NCBI GenBank assembly: GCA_949123685.1
Contig: CASBHZ010000010.1
Span: forward strand, 1-56,348
Direction of reading: 5' to 3'
DNA length: 56,348 nucleotides
From: an uncultured Bacteroidales bacterium
GTDB lineage: Bacteria > Bacteroidota > Bacteroidia > Bacteroidales > Muribaculaceae
Positions 35,302 through 45,459 of the stretch are shown here, piece by piece; positions within the stretch are counted from its first letter, which is position 1; each line of letters opens with the position of its first letter. A program made the translations under genes and the position numbers. Under the pieces are notes generated by a model, which saw nothing but the letters and a program-made list of their open reading frames with translations, ran no database searches and was not told where the DNA came from.

Positions 35302-35328
35302 TCAAATAATTGACAGTCAATTATTTGA
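35302..35328 (+). promoter_or_regulatory. Perfect hairpin in the rpsL leader
   Basis: TCAAATAATTGA (35302-35313), loop CAG, then the exact complement TCAATTATTTGA (35317-35328). It is about 30 bases downstream of the predicted transcription start and 87 bases before rpsL. It is a candidate regulatory fold for the whole ribosomal operon. Confidence 0.65.
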
Positions 35329-35415
35329 TCTGCATAATGGTGTATGGTAAAATTAGGATTCTATCGCTTGAACAAAGAGTTACAAACCAAATAAATCAAA
35401 AAAAAGAGACTAAGA

Positions 35416-35799
35416 ATGCCAACAATTCAGCAATTAGTAAGAAAAGGACGCACTGTTCTCAAAGACAAGAGCAAGTCGCCCGCATTGGATTCATGTCCTC
35501 AGCGCCGCGGCGTGTGTGTGCGTGTCTACACGACCACCCCTAAGAAGCCTAATTCGGCAATGAGAAAGGTGGCGCGTGTGCGCCTTACGAACGGCAAGGA
35601 AGTGAACAGCTACATTCCGGGAGAAGGTCATAACCTTCAGGAGCACTCTATCGTGATGGTTCGCGGTGGTCGTGTGAAAGACCTTCCTGGTGTTCGCTAC
35701 CATATCGTTCGCGGCACGCTTGACACAGCAGGAGTTCAGGGTCGTACGCAGCGTCGTTCCAAATATGGAGCCAAGCGTCCTAAGGCAGCTAAGAAATAA
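35416..35799 (+). CDS. rpsL: 30S ribosomal protein S12
   Basis: Decoding-centre protein of the small subunit, 127 residues. The invariant [19 protein letters not shown] and [17 protein letters not shown] loops are intact, with the lysines that confer streptomycin sensitivity in E. coli. First gene of the ribosomal block, preceded by a 140-base structured leader. The protein ends in a basic [13 protein letters not shown] tail. Confidence 0.98.
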   Translation: MPTIQQLVRKGRTVLKDKSKSPALDSCPQRRGVCVRVYTTTPKKPNSAMRKVARVRLTNGKEVNSYIPGEGHNLQEHSIVMVRGGRVKDLPGVRYHIVRGTLDTAGVQGRTQRRSKYGAKRPKAAKK

Positions 35800-35936
35800 T
35801 TAGCGCCTCTTACATTAACAATCAAATCGTAAACCGTTTTTGATTTATTGGATGGCTAAGGTTGAGTAAACTCCGCAAGAGAGCGGTGTTGAAGATTGCA
35901 AGAGCAGCCAAAAACAAAAACATTAAACAAGCAAAA
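35800..35936 (+). promoter_or_regulatory. Gap between rpsL and rpsG, possible S7-responsive leader
   Basis: 137 bases with no gene of their own. They contain a CCGC/GCGG stem (35873-35886) and an ATCAAA...TTTTTGAT pairing upstream (35820-35844). An in-frame TTG at 35862 would extend S7 by 25 residues, but homologues start at MRKAKPKKR. In E. coli S7 represses its operon by binding the rpsL-rpsG gap, and an equivalent role here is inferred from position only. Confidence 0.4.
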
Positions 35937-36413
35937 ATGAGAAAAGCAAAGCCAAAGAAAAGGGTAGTTCTTCCTGATCCCGTTTTTCATGACGTCAAAG
36001 TGACAAAGTTTGTGAATCACCTGATGTTTGACGGAAAGAAGAACACAGCTTTCACAATTTTCTACAGCGCATTGGAGACTGTGAAGTCTAAAATGCCGAA
36101 TGAGGAGAAAACCGCGCTCGAGATTTGGAAAAAGGCGCTTGAGAATGTTACTCCTCAGGTGGAGGTTAAGTCTCGCCGCGTAGGTGGTGCGACTTTCCAG
36201 GTTCCTACCGAAATCCGTGCAGATCGTAAAGAGTCGATCTCAATGAAAAATCTTATTATCTTCGCCCGCAAGCGTGGCGGTAAGACTATGGCTGACAAAC
36301 TTGCAGCCGAGATCGTGGACGCTTTCAATGACCAGGGTGGCGCATACAAGAGAAAAGAGGATATGCACCGCATGGCAGAGGCTAACCGCGCGTTCGCACA
36401 TTTCAGATTTTAA
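35937..36413 (+). CDS. rpsG: 30S ribosomal protein S7
   Basis: Nucleates assembly of the 30S head and contacts E-site tRNA. 158 residues starting [19 protein letters not shown], with the conserved [18 protein letters not shown] hairpin and the C-terminal [16 protein letters not shown]. The ATG at 35937 was chosen over an upstream TTG because it matches the normal family length. fusA follows after 17 bases. Confidence 0.97.
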   Translation: MRKAKPKKRVVLPDPVFHDVKVTKFVNHLMFDGKKNTAFTIFYSALETVKSKMPNEEKTALEIWKKALENVTPQVEVKSRRVGGATFQVPTEIRADRKESISMKNLIIFARKRGGKTMADKLAAEIVDAFNDQGGAYKRKEDMHRMAEANRAFAHFRF

Positions 36414-36430
36414 TATTGAGATAACAGAAA

Positions 36431-38554
36431 ATGGCAAAACACGACGATCTTAGATTAACCCGCAATATCGGCATCATGGCTCACATCGATGCCGGCAAGA
36501 CCACTACTTCCGAGCGTATCCTCTTCTATACAGGTCTTACCCATAAGATTGGTGAGGTTCATGATGGCGCCGCCACTATGGACTGGATGGAGCAGGAGCA
36601 GGAGCGTGGTATCACGATTACTTCCGCCGCTACCACTACTTTCTGGAAATATAGCGACGAAAAATTCAAAATCAACTTGATTGACACTCCGGGACACGTT
36701 GACTTCACAGTGGAGGTTGAGCGTTCGCTCCGTGTGCTTGACGGTGCTGTGGCTGCGTTCTGTGCAGTAGGCGGTGTTGAGCCTCAGAGTGAGACCGTAT
36801 GGCGTCAGGCTGATAAATATAACGTTCCCCGTATCGGATACGTTAACAAGATGGACCGTTCAGGCGCAAACTTCTTTGAGGTTGTGCGTCAGGTGAAAGA
36901 GGTTCTTGGCGCTACTCCCCTCCCTATCCAGATACCTATCGGTGCGGAGGAGACTTTCAAGGGAGTTGTTGACCTTGTGACTATGAAGGCTATCTTCTGG
37001 CACGATGAGACAATGGGCGCTGAATACACAATCGAGGATATTCCTGCAAACCTTCAGGATGAGGCAGAGGAGTATCGCGATAAGATGCTTGAGACTCTCG
37101 CCGAGCTTGACGAGAATTTGATGGAGAAATATTTTGACGATCCTTCCACAATCACAGTTGACGAAATCAAGGCTGCTATCCGTAAGGGTACTCTTTCGAT
37201 GGCTATCAATCCTATGATCTGTGGTTCATCTTTCAAGAACAAGGGTGTTCAGATCCTTCTTGACTCTGTATGCGCATATCTTCCCTCTCCGCTCGATTCA
37301 GGTGCGGTTGAAGGAACAGTGCCAGGTTCTCCCGATGAGGTTGAGACCCGTGAGCCAAGTCCGGAAGCTCCTATGGCAGCTTTGGCGTTCAAGATCGCTA
37401 CAGACCCTTATGTCGGCCGTCTCTGCTTCTTCCGTGTTTATTCAGGTGAGATCCCTGCCGGAAGCTACGTGCTTAACAGCCGTTCAGGTAAGAAAGAGCG
37501 TATCTCTCGTCTTTTCCAGATGCATTCAAACAAGCAGAATCCTAAAGAGGCAATCGGCTGCGGTGATATCGGTGCCGGTGTAGGTTTCAAGGATATCCGC
37601 ACCGGTGACACACTCTGTGACGAGAATCATCCGATCGTGCTTGAGGCTATGGAATTCCCTGATCCTGTGATTGGTATAGCTGTTGAGCCTAAGACTCAGA
37701 AAGACCTTGACAAACTCGGCGTTGGTCTTCAGAAACTCGCTGAGGAGGATCCCACATTCCGTGTGGAAACTAACGAGGAGACAGGTCAGACTGTGATCAG
37801 CGGTATGGGTGAGCTTCACCTTGATATCATCATCGACCGTCTGCGTCGTGAATTTAAGGTAGAGTGTAATCAGGGTCGTCCTCAGGTTACATATAAAGAG
37901 GCTATCACCAAACCGGTTGAGCTTCGTGAGGTATTCAAGAAACAGACCGGTGGTCGCGGTAAGTTCGCTGATATTATTGTTCGCATCGAACCCGCTGACG
38001 ATGATTTCGAGGGTAGCCTCCAGTTCGTTGACGAGGTTAAGGGTGGTAACGTGCCCAAGGAATATATACCTTCTGTTCAGAAAGGTTTCCAGACAGCTAT
38101 GAAGAACGGTGTTCTCGCTGGCTATCCGGTTGAGCGTCTGAAAGTGACTTTGATGGACGGTAGCTTCCACCCGGTTGACTCCGACCAGCTTTCATTCGAG
38201 CTTTGCGCTATTCAAGCGTTCAAGAAAGGTTCAGAGAAGGCAGGTCCGGTGTTGATGGAGCCTATCATGAAGATAGAGGTTGTTACTCCGGAGGAATCTA
38301 TGGGTGACGTTATCGGTGACCTTAACAAGCGTCGCGGTCAGGTTGAAGGAATGGAGACAAGCCGCAGCGGTGCCCGCATCGTTAAGGCGAAAGCTCCTCT
38401 TGCTGAGATGTTCGGTTATGTTACTGCACTCCGTACCATCACTTCAGGTCGTGCTACTTCTACCATGACTTTCAGCCACTATGCAGAGGTTAGCAATTCA
38501 ATCGCGAAAAATGTTCTGACAGAATGTCAGGGCCGTGTAGACTTACTTAAATAA
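36431..38554 (+). CDS. fusA: Elongation factor G
   Basis: GTPase that moves tRNAs and mRNA through the ribosome. 707 residues in five domains. The G domain has [19 protein letters not shown] (17-35, P loop), the switch segment [21 protein letters not shown] and NKMD. Domain IV and the RRGQVEGM loop of domain V follow (near 637). It is tightly placed between rpsG and rpsJ, as in the fused str-S10 operons of Bacteroidota. No second fusA paralogue is in the window. Confidence 0.98.
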   Translation: MAKHDDLRLTRNIGIMAHIDAGKTTTSERILFYTGLTHKIGEVHDGAATMDWMEQEQERGITITSAATTTFWKYSDEKFKINLIDTPGHVDFTVEVERSLRVLDGAVAAFCAVGGVEPQSETVWRQADKYNVPRIGYVNKMDRSGANFFEVVRQVKEVLGATPLPIQIPIGAEETFKGVVDLVTMKAIFWHDETMGAEYTIEDIPANLQDEAEEYRDKMLETLAELDENLMEKYFDDPSTITVDEIKAAIRKGTLSMAINPMICGSSFKNKGVQILLDSVCAYLPSPLDSGAVEGTVPGSPDEVETREPSPEAPMAALAFKIATDPYVGRLCFFRVYSGEIPAGSYVLNSRSGKKERISRLFQMHSNKQNPKEAIGCGDIGAGVGFKDIRTGDTLCDENHPIVLEAMEFPDPVIGIAVEPKTQKDLDKLGVGLQKLAEEDPTFRVETNEETGQTVISGMGELHLDIIIDRLRREFKVECNQGRPQVTYKEAITKPVELREVFKKQTGGRGKFADIIVRIEPADDDFEGSLQFVDEVKGGNVPKEYIPSVQKGFQTAMKNGVLAGYPVERLKVTLMDGSFHPVDSDQLSFELCAIQAFKKGSEKAGPVLMEPIMKIEVVTPEESMGDVIGDLNKRRGQVEGMETSRSGARIVKAKAPLAEMFGYVTALRTITSGRATSTMTFSHYAEVSNSIAKNVLTECQGRVDLLK

Positions 38555-38571
38555 ATAGTCATAACAACAAT

Positions 38572-38877
38572 ATGAGCCAAAAAATCAGAATCAAACTTAA
38601 ATCTTACGATCACAACCTCGTTGACAAATCTGCGGAGAAGATCGTAAAGACGGTCAAAGCGACCGGCGCTGTTGTGAGCGGCCCCATTCCATTGCCCACA
38701 CATAAGCGTATCTTCACCGTAAACCGCTCTACTTTCGTAAACAAGAAGAGCCGTGAGCAGTTCCAGCTTTCTTCATATCAGCGTCTTATCGATATCTATT
38801 CAAGCACATCGAAGACTGTTGATGCTCTTATGAAGCTTGAACTTCCCAGCGGAGTTGACGTATCGATTAAAGTTTAA
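38572..38877 (+). CDS. rpsJ: 30S ribosomal protein S10
   Basis: Small-subunit head protein (and NusB partner in antitermination), 101 residues. It has [21 protein letters not shown], the [17 protein letters not shown] loop and the C-terminal [13 protein letters not shown]. It starts 17 bases after fusA. Here the S10 operon has no promoter of its own before rpsJ. The control-like hairpin instead follows the gene. Confidence 0.98.
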   Translation: MSQKIRIKLKSYDHNLVDKSAEKIVKTVKATGAVVSGPIPLPTHKRIFTVNRSTFVNKKSREQFQLSSYQRLIDIYSSTSKTVDALMKLELPSGVDVSIKV

Positions 38878-38902
38878 TAAAGAGACAAAAAATAGAATAG
38901 AA

Positions 38903-38937
38903 CAGGCCGGGTCTCCGAAATCCGGAGACCGGACCTG
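38903..38937 (+). promoter_or_regulatory. Intercistronic hairpin between rpsJ and rplC
   Basis: A GC-rich stem with 8 perfect inner pairs (GGTCTCCG with CGGAGACC, loop AAATC) extended outward by CAGG/CCTG with two mismatches. It lies in an 87-base gap in an otherwise tight operon. In E. coli L4 controls the S10 operon through a leader hairpin, and this could be an analogue moved behind rpsJ. It is also a possible RNase site or partial terminator. Confidence 0.6.
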
Positions 38938-38964
38938 CTCAAAGACCACAAATAGTTAAAAGAA

Positions 38965-39582
38965 ATGCCAGGATTATTAGGAAAGAAAATCGGAATGACA
39001 TCCGTTTTCAGTGCCGACGGAAAAAATATTCCGTGCACTGTTATCGAAGTAGGTCCTTGTGTGGTTACCCAAGTTAGAACTTTGGAGAAGGACGGTTACG
39101 AGGCAGTTCAGGTAGGTTTCATCGACAAGAAGGAGAAACATACCACTAAGCCCGAAGCCGGACACTTCAAAAAAGCCGGGGTTACCCCCAAGCGTCACTT
39201 GGCCGAGTTCAAGTCGTTCGAGACCATGCCGGGTCTCGGCGAAACGCTGACTGTGGATCTTTTCCAGGAGGGAGGTTTTGTCGATGTAGTCGGCACTTCC
39301 AAAGGTAAAGGTTTCCAGGGTGTTGTTAAACGTCATGGATTTGGCGGCGTAGGCCAGAGCACACACGGTCAGCACAACCGTCTCCGCGCACCGGGTTCTA
39401 TCGGCGCATGTTCTTACCCTGCAAAGGTGTTTAAAGGACTTCGCATGGCAGGCCATATGGGCAACGAGCGCGTTACCGTGCAAAATCTTCAGGTGATCAA
39501 AGTGCTTCCCGAGCACAATTTGTTAATGATTAAAGGTTCCGTGCCGGGGCCTAAAGGTTCAATCGTTTTAGTTGAGAAATAA
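38965..39582 (+). CDS. rplC: 50S ribosomal protein L3
   Basis: Early-assembly large-subunit protein, 205 residues, starting [15 protein letters not shown]. The loop that reaches the peptidyl-transferase centre reads [18 protein letters not shown], including the glutamine methylated in E. coli. [20 protein letters not shown] is also conserved. Its stop codon overlaps the rplD start by one base, implying coupled translation. Confidence 0.98.
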   Translation: MPGLLGKKIGMTSVFSADGKNIPCTVIEVGPCVVTQVRTLEKDGYEAVQVGFIDKKEKHTTKPEAGHFKKAGVTPKRHLAEFKSFETMPGLGETLTVDLFQEGGFVDVVGTSKGKGFQGVVKRHGFGGVGQSTHGQHNRLRAPGSIGACSYPAKVFKGLRMAGHMGNERVTVQNLQVIKVLPEHNLLMIKGSVPGPKGSIVLVEK

Positions 39583-40214
39583 TGGAAGTAGCAGTTTATA
39601 ACATCAAAGGAGAGGACACCGGACGTAAAGTTACGCTCAACGATGAGGTGTTTTCACGCGATCTGAGCGAGGGTAACGCCGAGCACACTATCTATCTCGA
39701 CATCAAACAGTATTTGGGCAACCAGCGCCAAGGCACGCACAAGAGCAAGGAGCGCAGCGAGGTGTCCGGTTCGACACGCAAGCTCGGTCGTCAGAAGGGT
39801 GGCGGCGGTGCACGTCGCGGTGACATCAACTCTCCGCTTCTCCGTGGAGGTGGCACAGTGTTTGGTCCACGTCCTCGTGACTACCGCACTAAGCTCAATA
39901 AGAAAGTTAAGGCTCTCGCACGTCGTATAGCGCTCACTTCAAGCGTAAATGACAGCAAGATCTTCGTAGTTGAGAACTTCTCGTTCGATGCTCCCAAGAC
40001 AAAGAGCTACATCAATCTTGCAAAAGGTTTCAAACTTGAAGACAAGAAAGTGCTTCTCGTCATGGCAAACAATGATGAGAACGTGCTTCTCTCTGTTCGC
40101 AATGTGCCTAACGCAATGATGGCTCAGGCTATTGACTTGAATGCGTACACTCTTCTCAATACCGATGCAATCATCGTGACTGAGGACAGCGTTGCTATCT
40201 TGAATGAATTTTAA
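39582..40214 (+). CDS. rplD: 50S ribosomal protein L4
   Basis: Large-subunit protein of 210 residues whose extended loop lines the peptide exit tunnel: [20 protein letters not shown] and [20 protein letters not shown]. In E. coli L4 is the autogenous repressor of the S10 operon. Its coding region overlaps rplC by one base. Confidence 0.97.
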   Translation: MEVAVYNIKGEDTGRKVTLNDEVFSRDLSEGNAEHTIYLDIKQYLGNQRQGTHKSKERSEVSGSTRKLGRQKGGGGARRGDINSPLLRGGGTVFGPRPRDYRTKLNKKVKALARRIALTSSVNDSKIFVVENFSFDAPKTKSYINLAKGFKLEDKKVLLVMANNDENVLLSVRNVPNAMMAQAIDLNAYTLLNTDAIIVTEDSVAILNEF

Positions 40215-40233
40215 CCAAAGGAGAACATAGAAA

Positions 40234-40524
40234 ATGGATATTCAGATCAAACCGATCGTTACGGAAAAGGCTACTGCCTATAGCGAGAAGGAGAATTGCT
40301 ACACTTTCGCTGTTTCTCCGAATGCTAACAAATTCCAGATCAAGGACCTTGTAGAGAAACTCTATAATGTTCGCGTGGAGAGAGTAAACACAGCGAGCTA
40401 CGCCGGCAAGCGCAAACAGCGCTACACAAAAGGCGGGCTCATCCGCGGCCAGCGTGCAGCTTTCAAGAAAGCTTACGTGACAGTGGCTGAAGGACAGAAG
40501 ATTGACTATTATAGCAATATTTAA
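40234..40524 (+). CDS. rplW: 50S ribosomal protein L23
   Basis: Tunnel-exit protein and docking site for SRP and chaperones, 96 residues. Conserved [21 protein letters not shown] and the [20 protein letters not shown] loop are present. It lies 19 bases after rplD and 5 before rplB. Confidence 0.97.
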   Translation: MDIQIKPIVTEKATAYSEKENCYTFAVSPNANKFQIKDLVEKLYNVRVERVNTASYAGKRKQRYTKGGLIRGQRAAFKKAYVTVAEGQKIDYYSNI

Positions 40525-40529
40525 AAGTA

Positions 40530-41357
40530 ATGGCAGTAAGAAAATTCAAGCCCACTACGCCTGGGCAAAGACACAAGGTTATTGGTGTGTTCAAAGGAAC
40601 AATCACTGCTACCACACCAGAAAAATCTCTTACAGTCGGGAAGCGTTCCACCGGTGGTCGCAACTCCTCAGGCCATCTGTCAACACGTTATCGTGGTGGC
40701 GGCCATAAGAGAAAATTGCGTCTCATCGACTTTAAGAGAACAAACGATGGCGTACCCGCAACGGTGAAGAGCATCGAGTATGATCCCAACCGCTCGGCAC
40801 GCATCGCCCTCCTTTATTATAAAGATGGTTCCAAGGCTTACATCATCGCCCCCAACGGTCTTGAGGTAGGTCAGACAGTGGTTAGCGGTGCTGACGTTGC
40901 ACCCGAGGTAGGAAATGCCCTCCCTCTTTCCGCTATCCCTGTGGGAACCTTGATCCATTGTATCGAGCTTCGTCCCGGTCAGGGTGCCAGCATGGCACGT
41001 TCTGCCGGAACTTTTGCGCAGCTCACATCACGCGAAGGTGATTACGCAATTATCAAATTGCCTTCTGGAGAAACAAGAAAAGTGCTTCTGACATGTCGCG
41101 CTACAGTGGGTGTTGTCGGCAACTCCGACCATGCTCTCGAGCGTAGCGGTAAGGCAGGTCGTTCACGTTGGCTCGGTCGTCGCCCCCACAACCGTGGTGT
41201 GGTTATGAACCCTGTAGATCACCCGATGGGTGGTGGTGAAGGCCGTCAGAGCGGTGGACATCCTCGTTCGCGCACAGGTCTTTACGCTAAGGGCTTGAAG
41301 ACCCGTTCACCGAAGAAGCATTCTTCGAAGTATATAATTGAAAGAAGGAAAAAATAA
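40530..41357 (+). CDS. rplB: 50S ribosomal protein L2
   Basis: Largest large-subunit core protein, needed for subunit joining and peptidyl transfer. The 275 residues carry [11 protein letters not shown] at the start, [15 protein letters not shown], and the C-terminal [20 protein letters not shown] loop with the functionally important histidine. It ends in a basic tail, [11 protein letters not shown]. Confidence 0.98.
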   Translation: MAVRKFKPTTPGQRHKVIGVFKGTITATTPEKSLTVGKRSTGGRNSSGHLSTRYRGGGHKRKLRLIDFKRTNDGVPATVKSIEYDPNRSARIALLYYKDGSKAYIIAPNGLEVGQTVVSGADVAPEVGNALPLSAIPVGTLIHCIELRPGQGASMARSAGTFAQLTSREGDYAIIKLPSGETRKVLLTCRATVGVVGNSDHALERSGKAGRSRWLGRRPHNRGVVMNPVDHPMGGGEGRQSGGHPRSRTGLYAKGLKTRSPKKHSSKYIIERRKK

Positions 41358-41377
41358 TTTGATTAATTGAGACAAGT

Positions 41378-41647
41378 ATGAGTCGTTCGCTTAAAAAAGG
41401 ACCATTTATCAGCGTTAAGCTCGAGAAGAAAGTGGCAGCCATGGAGGAAAGCGGCAAGAAAAGCGTCATCAAGACGTGGAGCCGTGCTTCTATGATCTCC
41501 CCCGACTTTGTGGGTCACACTTTCGCGGTGCATAACGGTAACAAATTCATACCGGTGTATGTGACCGAGAACATGGTTGGTCACAAGCTGGGAGAATTTG
41601 CCCCCACCCGCACATTCCGCGGTCACGCAGGCAATAAGAAAAAATAA
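41378..41647 (+). CDS. rpsS: 30S ribosomal protein S19
   Basis: Head protein contacting the A-site finger bridge, 89 residues starting [12 protein letters not shown]. Conserved [20 protein letters not shown] and [14 protein letters not shown] blocks are intact. It follows rplB after 20 bases. Confidence 0.98.
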   Translation: MSRSLKKGPFISVKLEKKVAAMEESGKKSVIKTWSRASMISPDFVGHTFAVHNGNKFIPVYVTENMVGHKLGEFAPTRTFRGHAGNKKK

Positions 41648-41688
41648 TGGCCCTAATCATTAATTCAGAAAAATAAGAATAACATACA

Positions 41689-42093
41689 ATGGGTTTAAGA
41701 AAAAGACAATCAGCCGAGGCTATCAAGGAGGCACGCAAGAGCGAATATTTCGCTAAGCTTCACAATGTGCCCAGCTCTCCGCGCAAGATGCGCCTTGTGG
41801 TCGACATGATTCGTGGCCAGGAGGCTTTCAAGGCTCTCGGAATTTTGAAATTTTCCAATAAAGAGGCTTCCCGTAAAGTAGAGAAGCTGCTCCGTTCGGC
41901 TATCGCCAACTGGGAACAGAAGAATGAACGCAAGGCTGAGGCTGGCGAGCTCTTCGTGAAAACAGTATTCGTTGACTGCGCTCCGATGCTCAAACGTCTC
42001 CGTCCCGCGCCTCAGGGCCGCGGATATCGCATCCGCAAGCGCTCTAATCACGTGACATTGTTCGTGGACACAATTAATAACGAAAAAGCTTAA
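41689..42093 (+). CDS. rplV: 50S ribosomal protein L22
   Basis: Tunnel protein of 134 residues. [20 protein letters not shown] and the beta-hairpin that reaches into the exit tunnel ([20 protein letters not shown]) are conserved; macrolide-resistance changes in other species map to this hairpin. The N-terminal 20 residues are a basic extension usual in Bacteroidota. Confidence 0.97.
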   Translation: MGLRKRQSAEAIKEARKSEYFAKLHNVPSSPRKMRLVVDMIRGQEAFKALGILKFSNKEASRKVEKLLRSAIANWEQKNERKAEAGELFVKTVFVDCAPMLKRLRPAPQGRGYRIRKRSNHVTLFVDTINNEKA

Positions 42094-42102
42094 TTTGCAA
42101 AG

Positions 42103-42834
42103 ATGGGACAGAAAGTTAATCCAATCAGCAACCGTCTTGGAGTGATCCGCGGTTGGGACTCAAACTGGTATGGTGGAAAGAAATACGGCGACACCCTTCT
42201 TGAGGACTCGAAGATCCGTAAATATCTCCACACTCGTCTTGCAAAGGCAAGCGTGTCCAGAATCATCATAGAGCGTACTCTTAAGATGGCGACTGTGACA
42301 ATCTGCACATCTCGTCCGGGTATGATTATCGGTAAAGGCGGAAAAGATGTGGACGCACTGAAGGAAGAGCTCAAGAAGCTCACCGACAAGGAAGTTCAGA
42401 TCAATATCCATGAGATCAAGCGTCCTGAACTCGATGCTGAGATCGTGGCTTCAAACATCGCCCGCCAGATCGAGAACAAAGTGGCTTACCGCCGTGCGGT
42501 TAAGATGGCTGTTGCTTCTACAATGCGTATGGGCGCCGAGGGTATCAAGGTTCAGGTTTCAGGCCGTCTTAACGGTGCTGAAATGGCGCGTTCCGAGATG
42601 TTCAAGGAAGGTCGTACTCCGCTTCATACCCTTCGTGCCGATATAGATTATGCTTTGGTAGAGGCTCTCACCAAAGTTGGTATCATCGGTATCAAGGTTT
42701 GGATCTGCCGCGGTGAGATCTACGGCAAGAAAGAACTTGCTCCGGCATATGCCGTCGGTCAGAAGGAGACCGGTCGTCCTCAGGGCGGCGGTCGTAAAGG
42801 TGGTTTCCGCAACAAGAAAAACAACAACCGATAA
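42103..42834 (+). CDS. rpsC: 30S ribosomal protein S3
   Basis: Head protein at the mRNA entry channel, 243 residues. The KH domain has the GxxG loop in [17 protein letters not shown]. The C-terminal domain begins near [10 protein letters not shown] and contains [19 protein letters not shown] glycine- and arginine-rich tail ends in KNNNR. It begins 9 bases after rplV. Confidence 0.98.
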   Translation: MGQKVNPISNRLGVIRGWDSNWYGGKKYGDTLLEDSKIRKYLHTRLAKASVSRIIIERTLKMATVTICTSRPGMIIGKGGKDVDALKEELKKLTDKEVQINIHEIKRPELDAEIVASNIARQIENKVAYRRAVKMAVASTMRMGAEGIKVQVSGRLNGAEMARSEMFKEGRTPLHTLRADIDYALVEALTKVGIIGIKVWICRGEIYGKKELAPAYAVGQKETGRPQGGGRKGGFRNKKNNNR

Positions 42835-42851
42835 TTAAGCTCTAAAGAAAC

Positions 42852-43283
42852 ATGTTACAACCTAAGAAAACGAGATACCGCCGTTCACAGAAAGGCCGTA
42901 TGAAAGGTGAGGCCCAGCGTGGCAACCAGCTTGCATTCGGTTCGTTCGGCATCAAGACACTCGAATCTAAATGGATCACCGGCCGTCAGATTGAGGCAGC
43001 CCGTATCGCCGTGACACGCTACATGCAGCGTCAGGGACAGATCTGGATCCGCATTTTCCCGGATAAGCCCATCACTAAAAAGCCTGCAGAGGTCCGAATG
43101 GGTAAAGGTAAGGGTAATCCCGAGGGATATGTTGCTCCCGTAACTCCCGGACGCATCATTATTGAGGTTGAGGGTGTTCCTTACGACATCGCCAAGGAGG
43201 CACTTCGTTTGGCAGCCCAGAAACTTCCTGTAATCACTAAGTTTGTGGTTCGCCGCGATTACGATCCGTCACAGAACGTGTAA
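42852..43283 (+). CDS. rplP: 50S ribosomal protein L16
   Basis: Protein of the tRNA-binding face of the 50S subunit, 143 residues, starting [19 protein letters not shown]. The conserved [20 protein letters not shown] and [19 protein letters not shown] regions are present. A 114-base gap holding a heptamer array separates it from rpmC. Confidence 0.98.
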   Translation: MLQPKKTRYRRSQKGRMKGEAQRGNQLAFGSFGIKTLESKWITGRQIEAARIAVTRYMQRQGQIWIRIFPDKPITKKPAEVRMGKGKGNPEGYVAPVTPGRIIIEVEGVPYDIAKEALRLAAQKLPVITKFVVRRDYDPSQNV

Positions 43284-43309
43284 ACAAACTGGTTCTCAGT
43301 AGGAGGATG

Positions 43310-43385
43310 GTTTTCAGTTTTCAGTTTTCGGTTTTCAGAAAACTGAGAACTGAGAACTGAAAACCGAAAACTGAAAACCGAAACT
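43310..43385 (+). repeat. GAAAACY heptamer array with inverted arm between rplP and rpmC
   Basis: Four GTTTTCR units (43310-43337) are followed directly by seven GAAAACY-type units on the other strand (43338-43385; two are GAGAACT and the last is short). The mRNA can fold into a near-perfect hairpin. The sense-orientation arm ends 12 bases before the rpmC ATG. It is the only interspersed repeat inside the ribosomal operon. Confidence 0.9.
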
Positions 43386-43397
43386 AACAAAATAATA

Positions 43398-43619
43398 ATG
43401 AAAAAGGAAGAAATCAAGGAATTAAGCATTCAGGAGCTGACAGCACAGATAGAGGCTGCAGAGAAGGCTTATCGTGAATTGAAAGTAGCGCACGCGATAT
43501 CTCCTGTAGACAATCCCGCTAAGATCACAAAAGATCGTCGTGAGATTGCCCGCTTGAAGACAGTGTTGCGCCAGAAGGAAATCGCCGCCGCTAAGGAGGC
43601 TGCTTCTGAAGTAAAGTAA
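43398..43619 (+). CDS. rpmC: 50S ribosomal protein L29
   Basis: Small helical protein at the tunnel exit, 73 residues. EEIKELSIQELTAQIEAAEK and the conserved NPAKITKDRREIARLKTVLR are visible. It has an unusual leader for an internal operon gene, the heptamer-array hairpin. An Ala/Glu-rich tail ends the protein. Confidence 0.97.
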   Translation: MKKEEIKELSIQELTAQIEAAEKAYRELKVAHAISPVDNPAKITKDRREIARLKTVLRQKEIAAAKEAASEVK

Positions 43620-43640
43620 TCCCGCAAACTATTTTTACAA

Positions 43641-43901
43641 ATGGAAGAGAAAAGAAATTTGAGAAAAGAGAGAATCGGGGTTGTTTCGAGCAACAAGTGT
43701 GACAAAACGATCACAGTTGAAATCAAGTGGAAAGAGAAACACCCGATTTACGGCAAGTTTGTCAACAAGACAAAGAAGTATCATGCTCACGATGAAAACA
43801 ACGAGTGCTCGATAGGCGACACAGTCCGCCTGATGGAGACCCGCCCGTTGAGCAAGACAAAGAGATGGAGACTGGTAGAAATCATCGAAAAAGTTAAGTA
43901 A
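43641..43901 (+). CDS. rpsQ: 30S ribosomal protein S17
   Basis: Primary 16S-rRNA-binding protein with an OB fold, 86 residues: [20 protein letters not shown], the [19 protein letters not shown] loop and [20 protein letters not shown]. Two bases separate it from rplN. Confidence 0.98.
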   Translation: MEEKRNLRKERIGVVSSNKCDKTITVEIKWKEKHPIYGKFVNKTKKYHAHDENNECSIGDTVRLMETRPLSKTKRWRLVEIIEKVK

Positions 43902-43903
43902 TC

Positions 43904-44269
43904 ATGATCCAGACAGAATCCCGATTGACAGTAGCGGACAACAGTGGAGCAAAAGAAGCTCTCTGTATCCATGTGCTTGGCGGCACAGGCCGTCGTTATG
44001 CCAGCGTGGGCGACATCATCGTAGTGACCGTGAAGAGCACTATCCCCTCATCCGACGTGAAGAAGGGAACAGTATCCAAGGCTGTTGTGGTTCGCACAAA
44101 GAAGGAAATTCGTCGCGCAGACGGAAGCTATATCCGTTTCGACGACAATGCCTGTGTGCTTCTTAACAACGCCGGTGAGATCCGCGGCACCCGCATCTTC
44201 GGCCCTGTAGCCCGTGAGTTGCGTGCCACCAACATGAAAATCGTGTCTTTGGCACCTGAAGTACTTTAA
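43904..44269 (+). CDS. rplN: 50S ribosomal protein L14
   Basis: Subunit-interface protein, 121 residues, starting [20 protein letters not shown]. The [20 protein letters not shown] and [13 protein letters not shown] motifs are conserved. In E. coli this is the first gene of the spc operon; here there is no break before it. Confidence 0.98.
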   Translation: MIQTESRLTVADNSGAKEALCIHVLGGTGRRYASVGDIIVVTVKSTIPSSDVKKGTVSKAVVVRTKKEIRRADGSYIRFDDNACVLLNNAGEIRGTRIFGPVARELRATNMKIVSLAPEVL

Positions 44270-44290
44270 CCGTCTTAAATCGTAAGAAAA

Positions 44291-44611
44291 ATGGCAAAAT
44301 TGCATATAAAGAAGGGTGACACAGTCTATGTCAACGCCGGCGATGACAAAGGCAAGACAGGACGCGTGCTCAGAGTGCTGGTTGACAAGAACCGCGCCGT
44401 AGTGGAAGGTGTCAACATAGTGTCGAAGAGCACAAAGCCCAGCGCCAAATATCCGCAGGGAGGAATCGTGAAAATGGAGGCTCCCGTGCATATTTCTAAT
44501 TTGAATGTTTTAGATCCCAAATCCGGCAAGCCGACCCGTATCGGTCGTCGTCTTAACGATGCCGGCAAGTTGGTACGTTATTCCAAAAAATCAGGAGAGG
44601 AGATTAAGTAA
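44291..44611 (+). CDS. rplX: 50S ribosomal protein L24
   Basis: Assembly-initiating protein with a KOW motif ([20 protein letters not shown]), 106 residues, with [20 protein letters not shown] and the C-terminal [20 protein letters not shown]. It overlaps the rplE start codon by one base. Confidence 0.97.
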   Translation: MAKLHIKKGDTVYVNAGDDKGKTGRVLRVLVDKNRAVVEGVNIVSKSTKPSAKYPQGGIVKMEAPVHISNLNVLDPKSGKPTRIGRRLNDAGKLVRYSKKSGEEIK

Positions 44612-45150
44612 TGAGCACAACTCTTAGCAAAGACTATAAGGAAAGAATAGTTCCGGAGCTCACGGAGGAATTTAAATATACCACCGTGATGCAGGTTCCC
44701 CGCCTGGAGAAGATCGTTATCAACCAGGGACTCGGCGCAGCCACTCAGGACAAGAAATTGATCGAGACCGCAATCAACGAGCTTACAGCCATCACAGGTC
44801 AGAAAGCCGTTCCTACCCTTTCAAGGAAGGATATTTCAAACTTCAAGCTTCGTAAGAAGATGCCTATCGGCGTGATGGTGACTCTCCGTCGCGACAAGAT
44901 GTATGAGTTCCTGGAGCGTCTCGTAAGGGTTGCCCTTCCGCGTATTCGTGACTTCAAGGGTATCAACTCTAAGCTTGACGGTCGTGGTAACTATACCCTC
45001 GGTATCACCGAGCAGATCATTTTCCCCGAGATCAACATCGACAGTGTTCCGAAACTTCAGGGTATGAACATCACCTTCGTGACTTCGGCAAAGACCGATG
45101 AGGAAGGTTTCGCACTTCTCAAGAAATTCGGACTCCCCTTCAAAAAATAA
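44611..45150 (+). CDS. rplE: 50S ribosomal protein L5
   Basis: 5S-rRNA-binding protein, 179 residues. Signatures: [14 protein letters not shown], the loop [20 protein letters not shown], and [20 protein letters not shown]. It is translationally coupled to rplX by a one-base overlap. Confidence 0.98.
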   Translation: MSTTLSKDYKERIVPELTEEFKYTTVMQVPRLEKIVINQGLGAATQDKKLIETAINELTAITGQKAVPTLSRKDISNFKLRKKMPIGVMVTLRRDKMYEFLERLVRVALPRIRDFKGINSKLDGRGNYTLGITEQIIFPEINIDSVPKLQGMNITFVTSAKTDEEGFALLKKFGLPFKK

Positions 45151-45156
45151 TTTGAC

Positions 45157-45459
45157 ATGGCAAAAGAATCAATGAAAGCCCGCGAGGTAAAGCGTCAGCG
45201 CATGGTGGCAAAGTATGCCGAGAAAAAGGCTGCTCTCAAGAAAGCTGCTCTTGCCGATGCTGAAGGCAACATCGACTACGAGGCGCTCGCAAAGCTTCAG
45301 AAGCTTCCCAAGAACGCTTCCAAAGTGCGTCTTCACAATCGTTGCGTAATCACGGGCCGTCCCAAAGGATATATGCGCCAGTTCGGCATCTCGAGAATCC
45401 AGTTCCGCGAGATGGCAAGCGCAGGCCTCATTCCCGGAGTAAAGAAGGCAAGCTGGTAA
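45157..45459 (+). CDS. rpsN: 30S ribosomal protein S14 (zinc-free form)
   Basis: Head protein of 100 residues. The C-terminal [20 protein letters not shown] and the [20 protein letters not shown] block identify it. The paired CxxC zinc motifs of the short form are absent: only one cysteine remains, so this is the zinc-independent type. It is a little longer than typical because of the [20 protein letters not shown] segment (about 30-49). Confidence 0.97.
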   Translation: MAKESMKAREVKRQRMVAKYAEKKAALKKAALADAEGNIDYEALAKLQKLPKNASKVRLHNRCVITGRPKGYMRQFGISRIQFREMASAGLIPGVKKASW

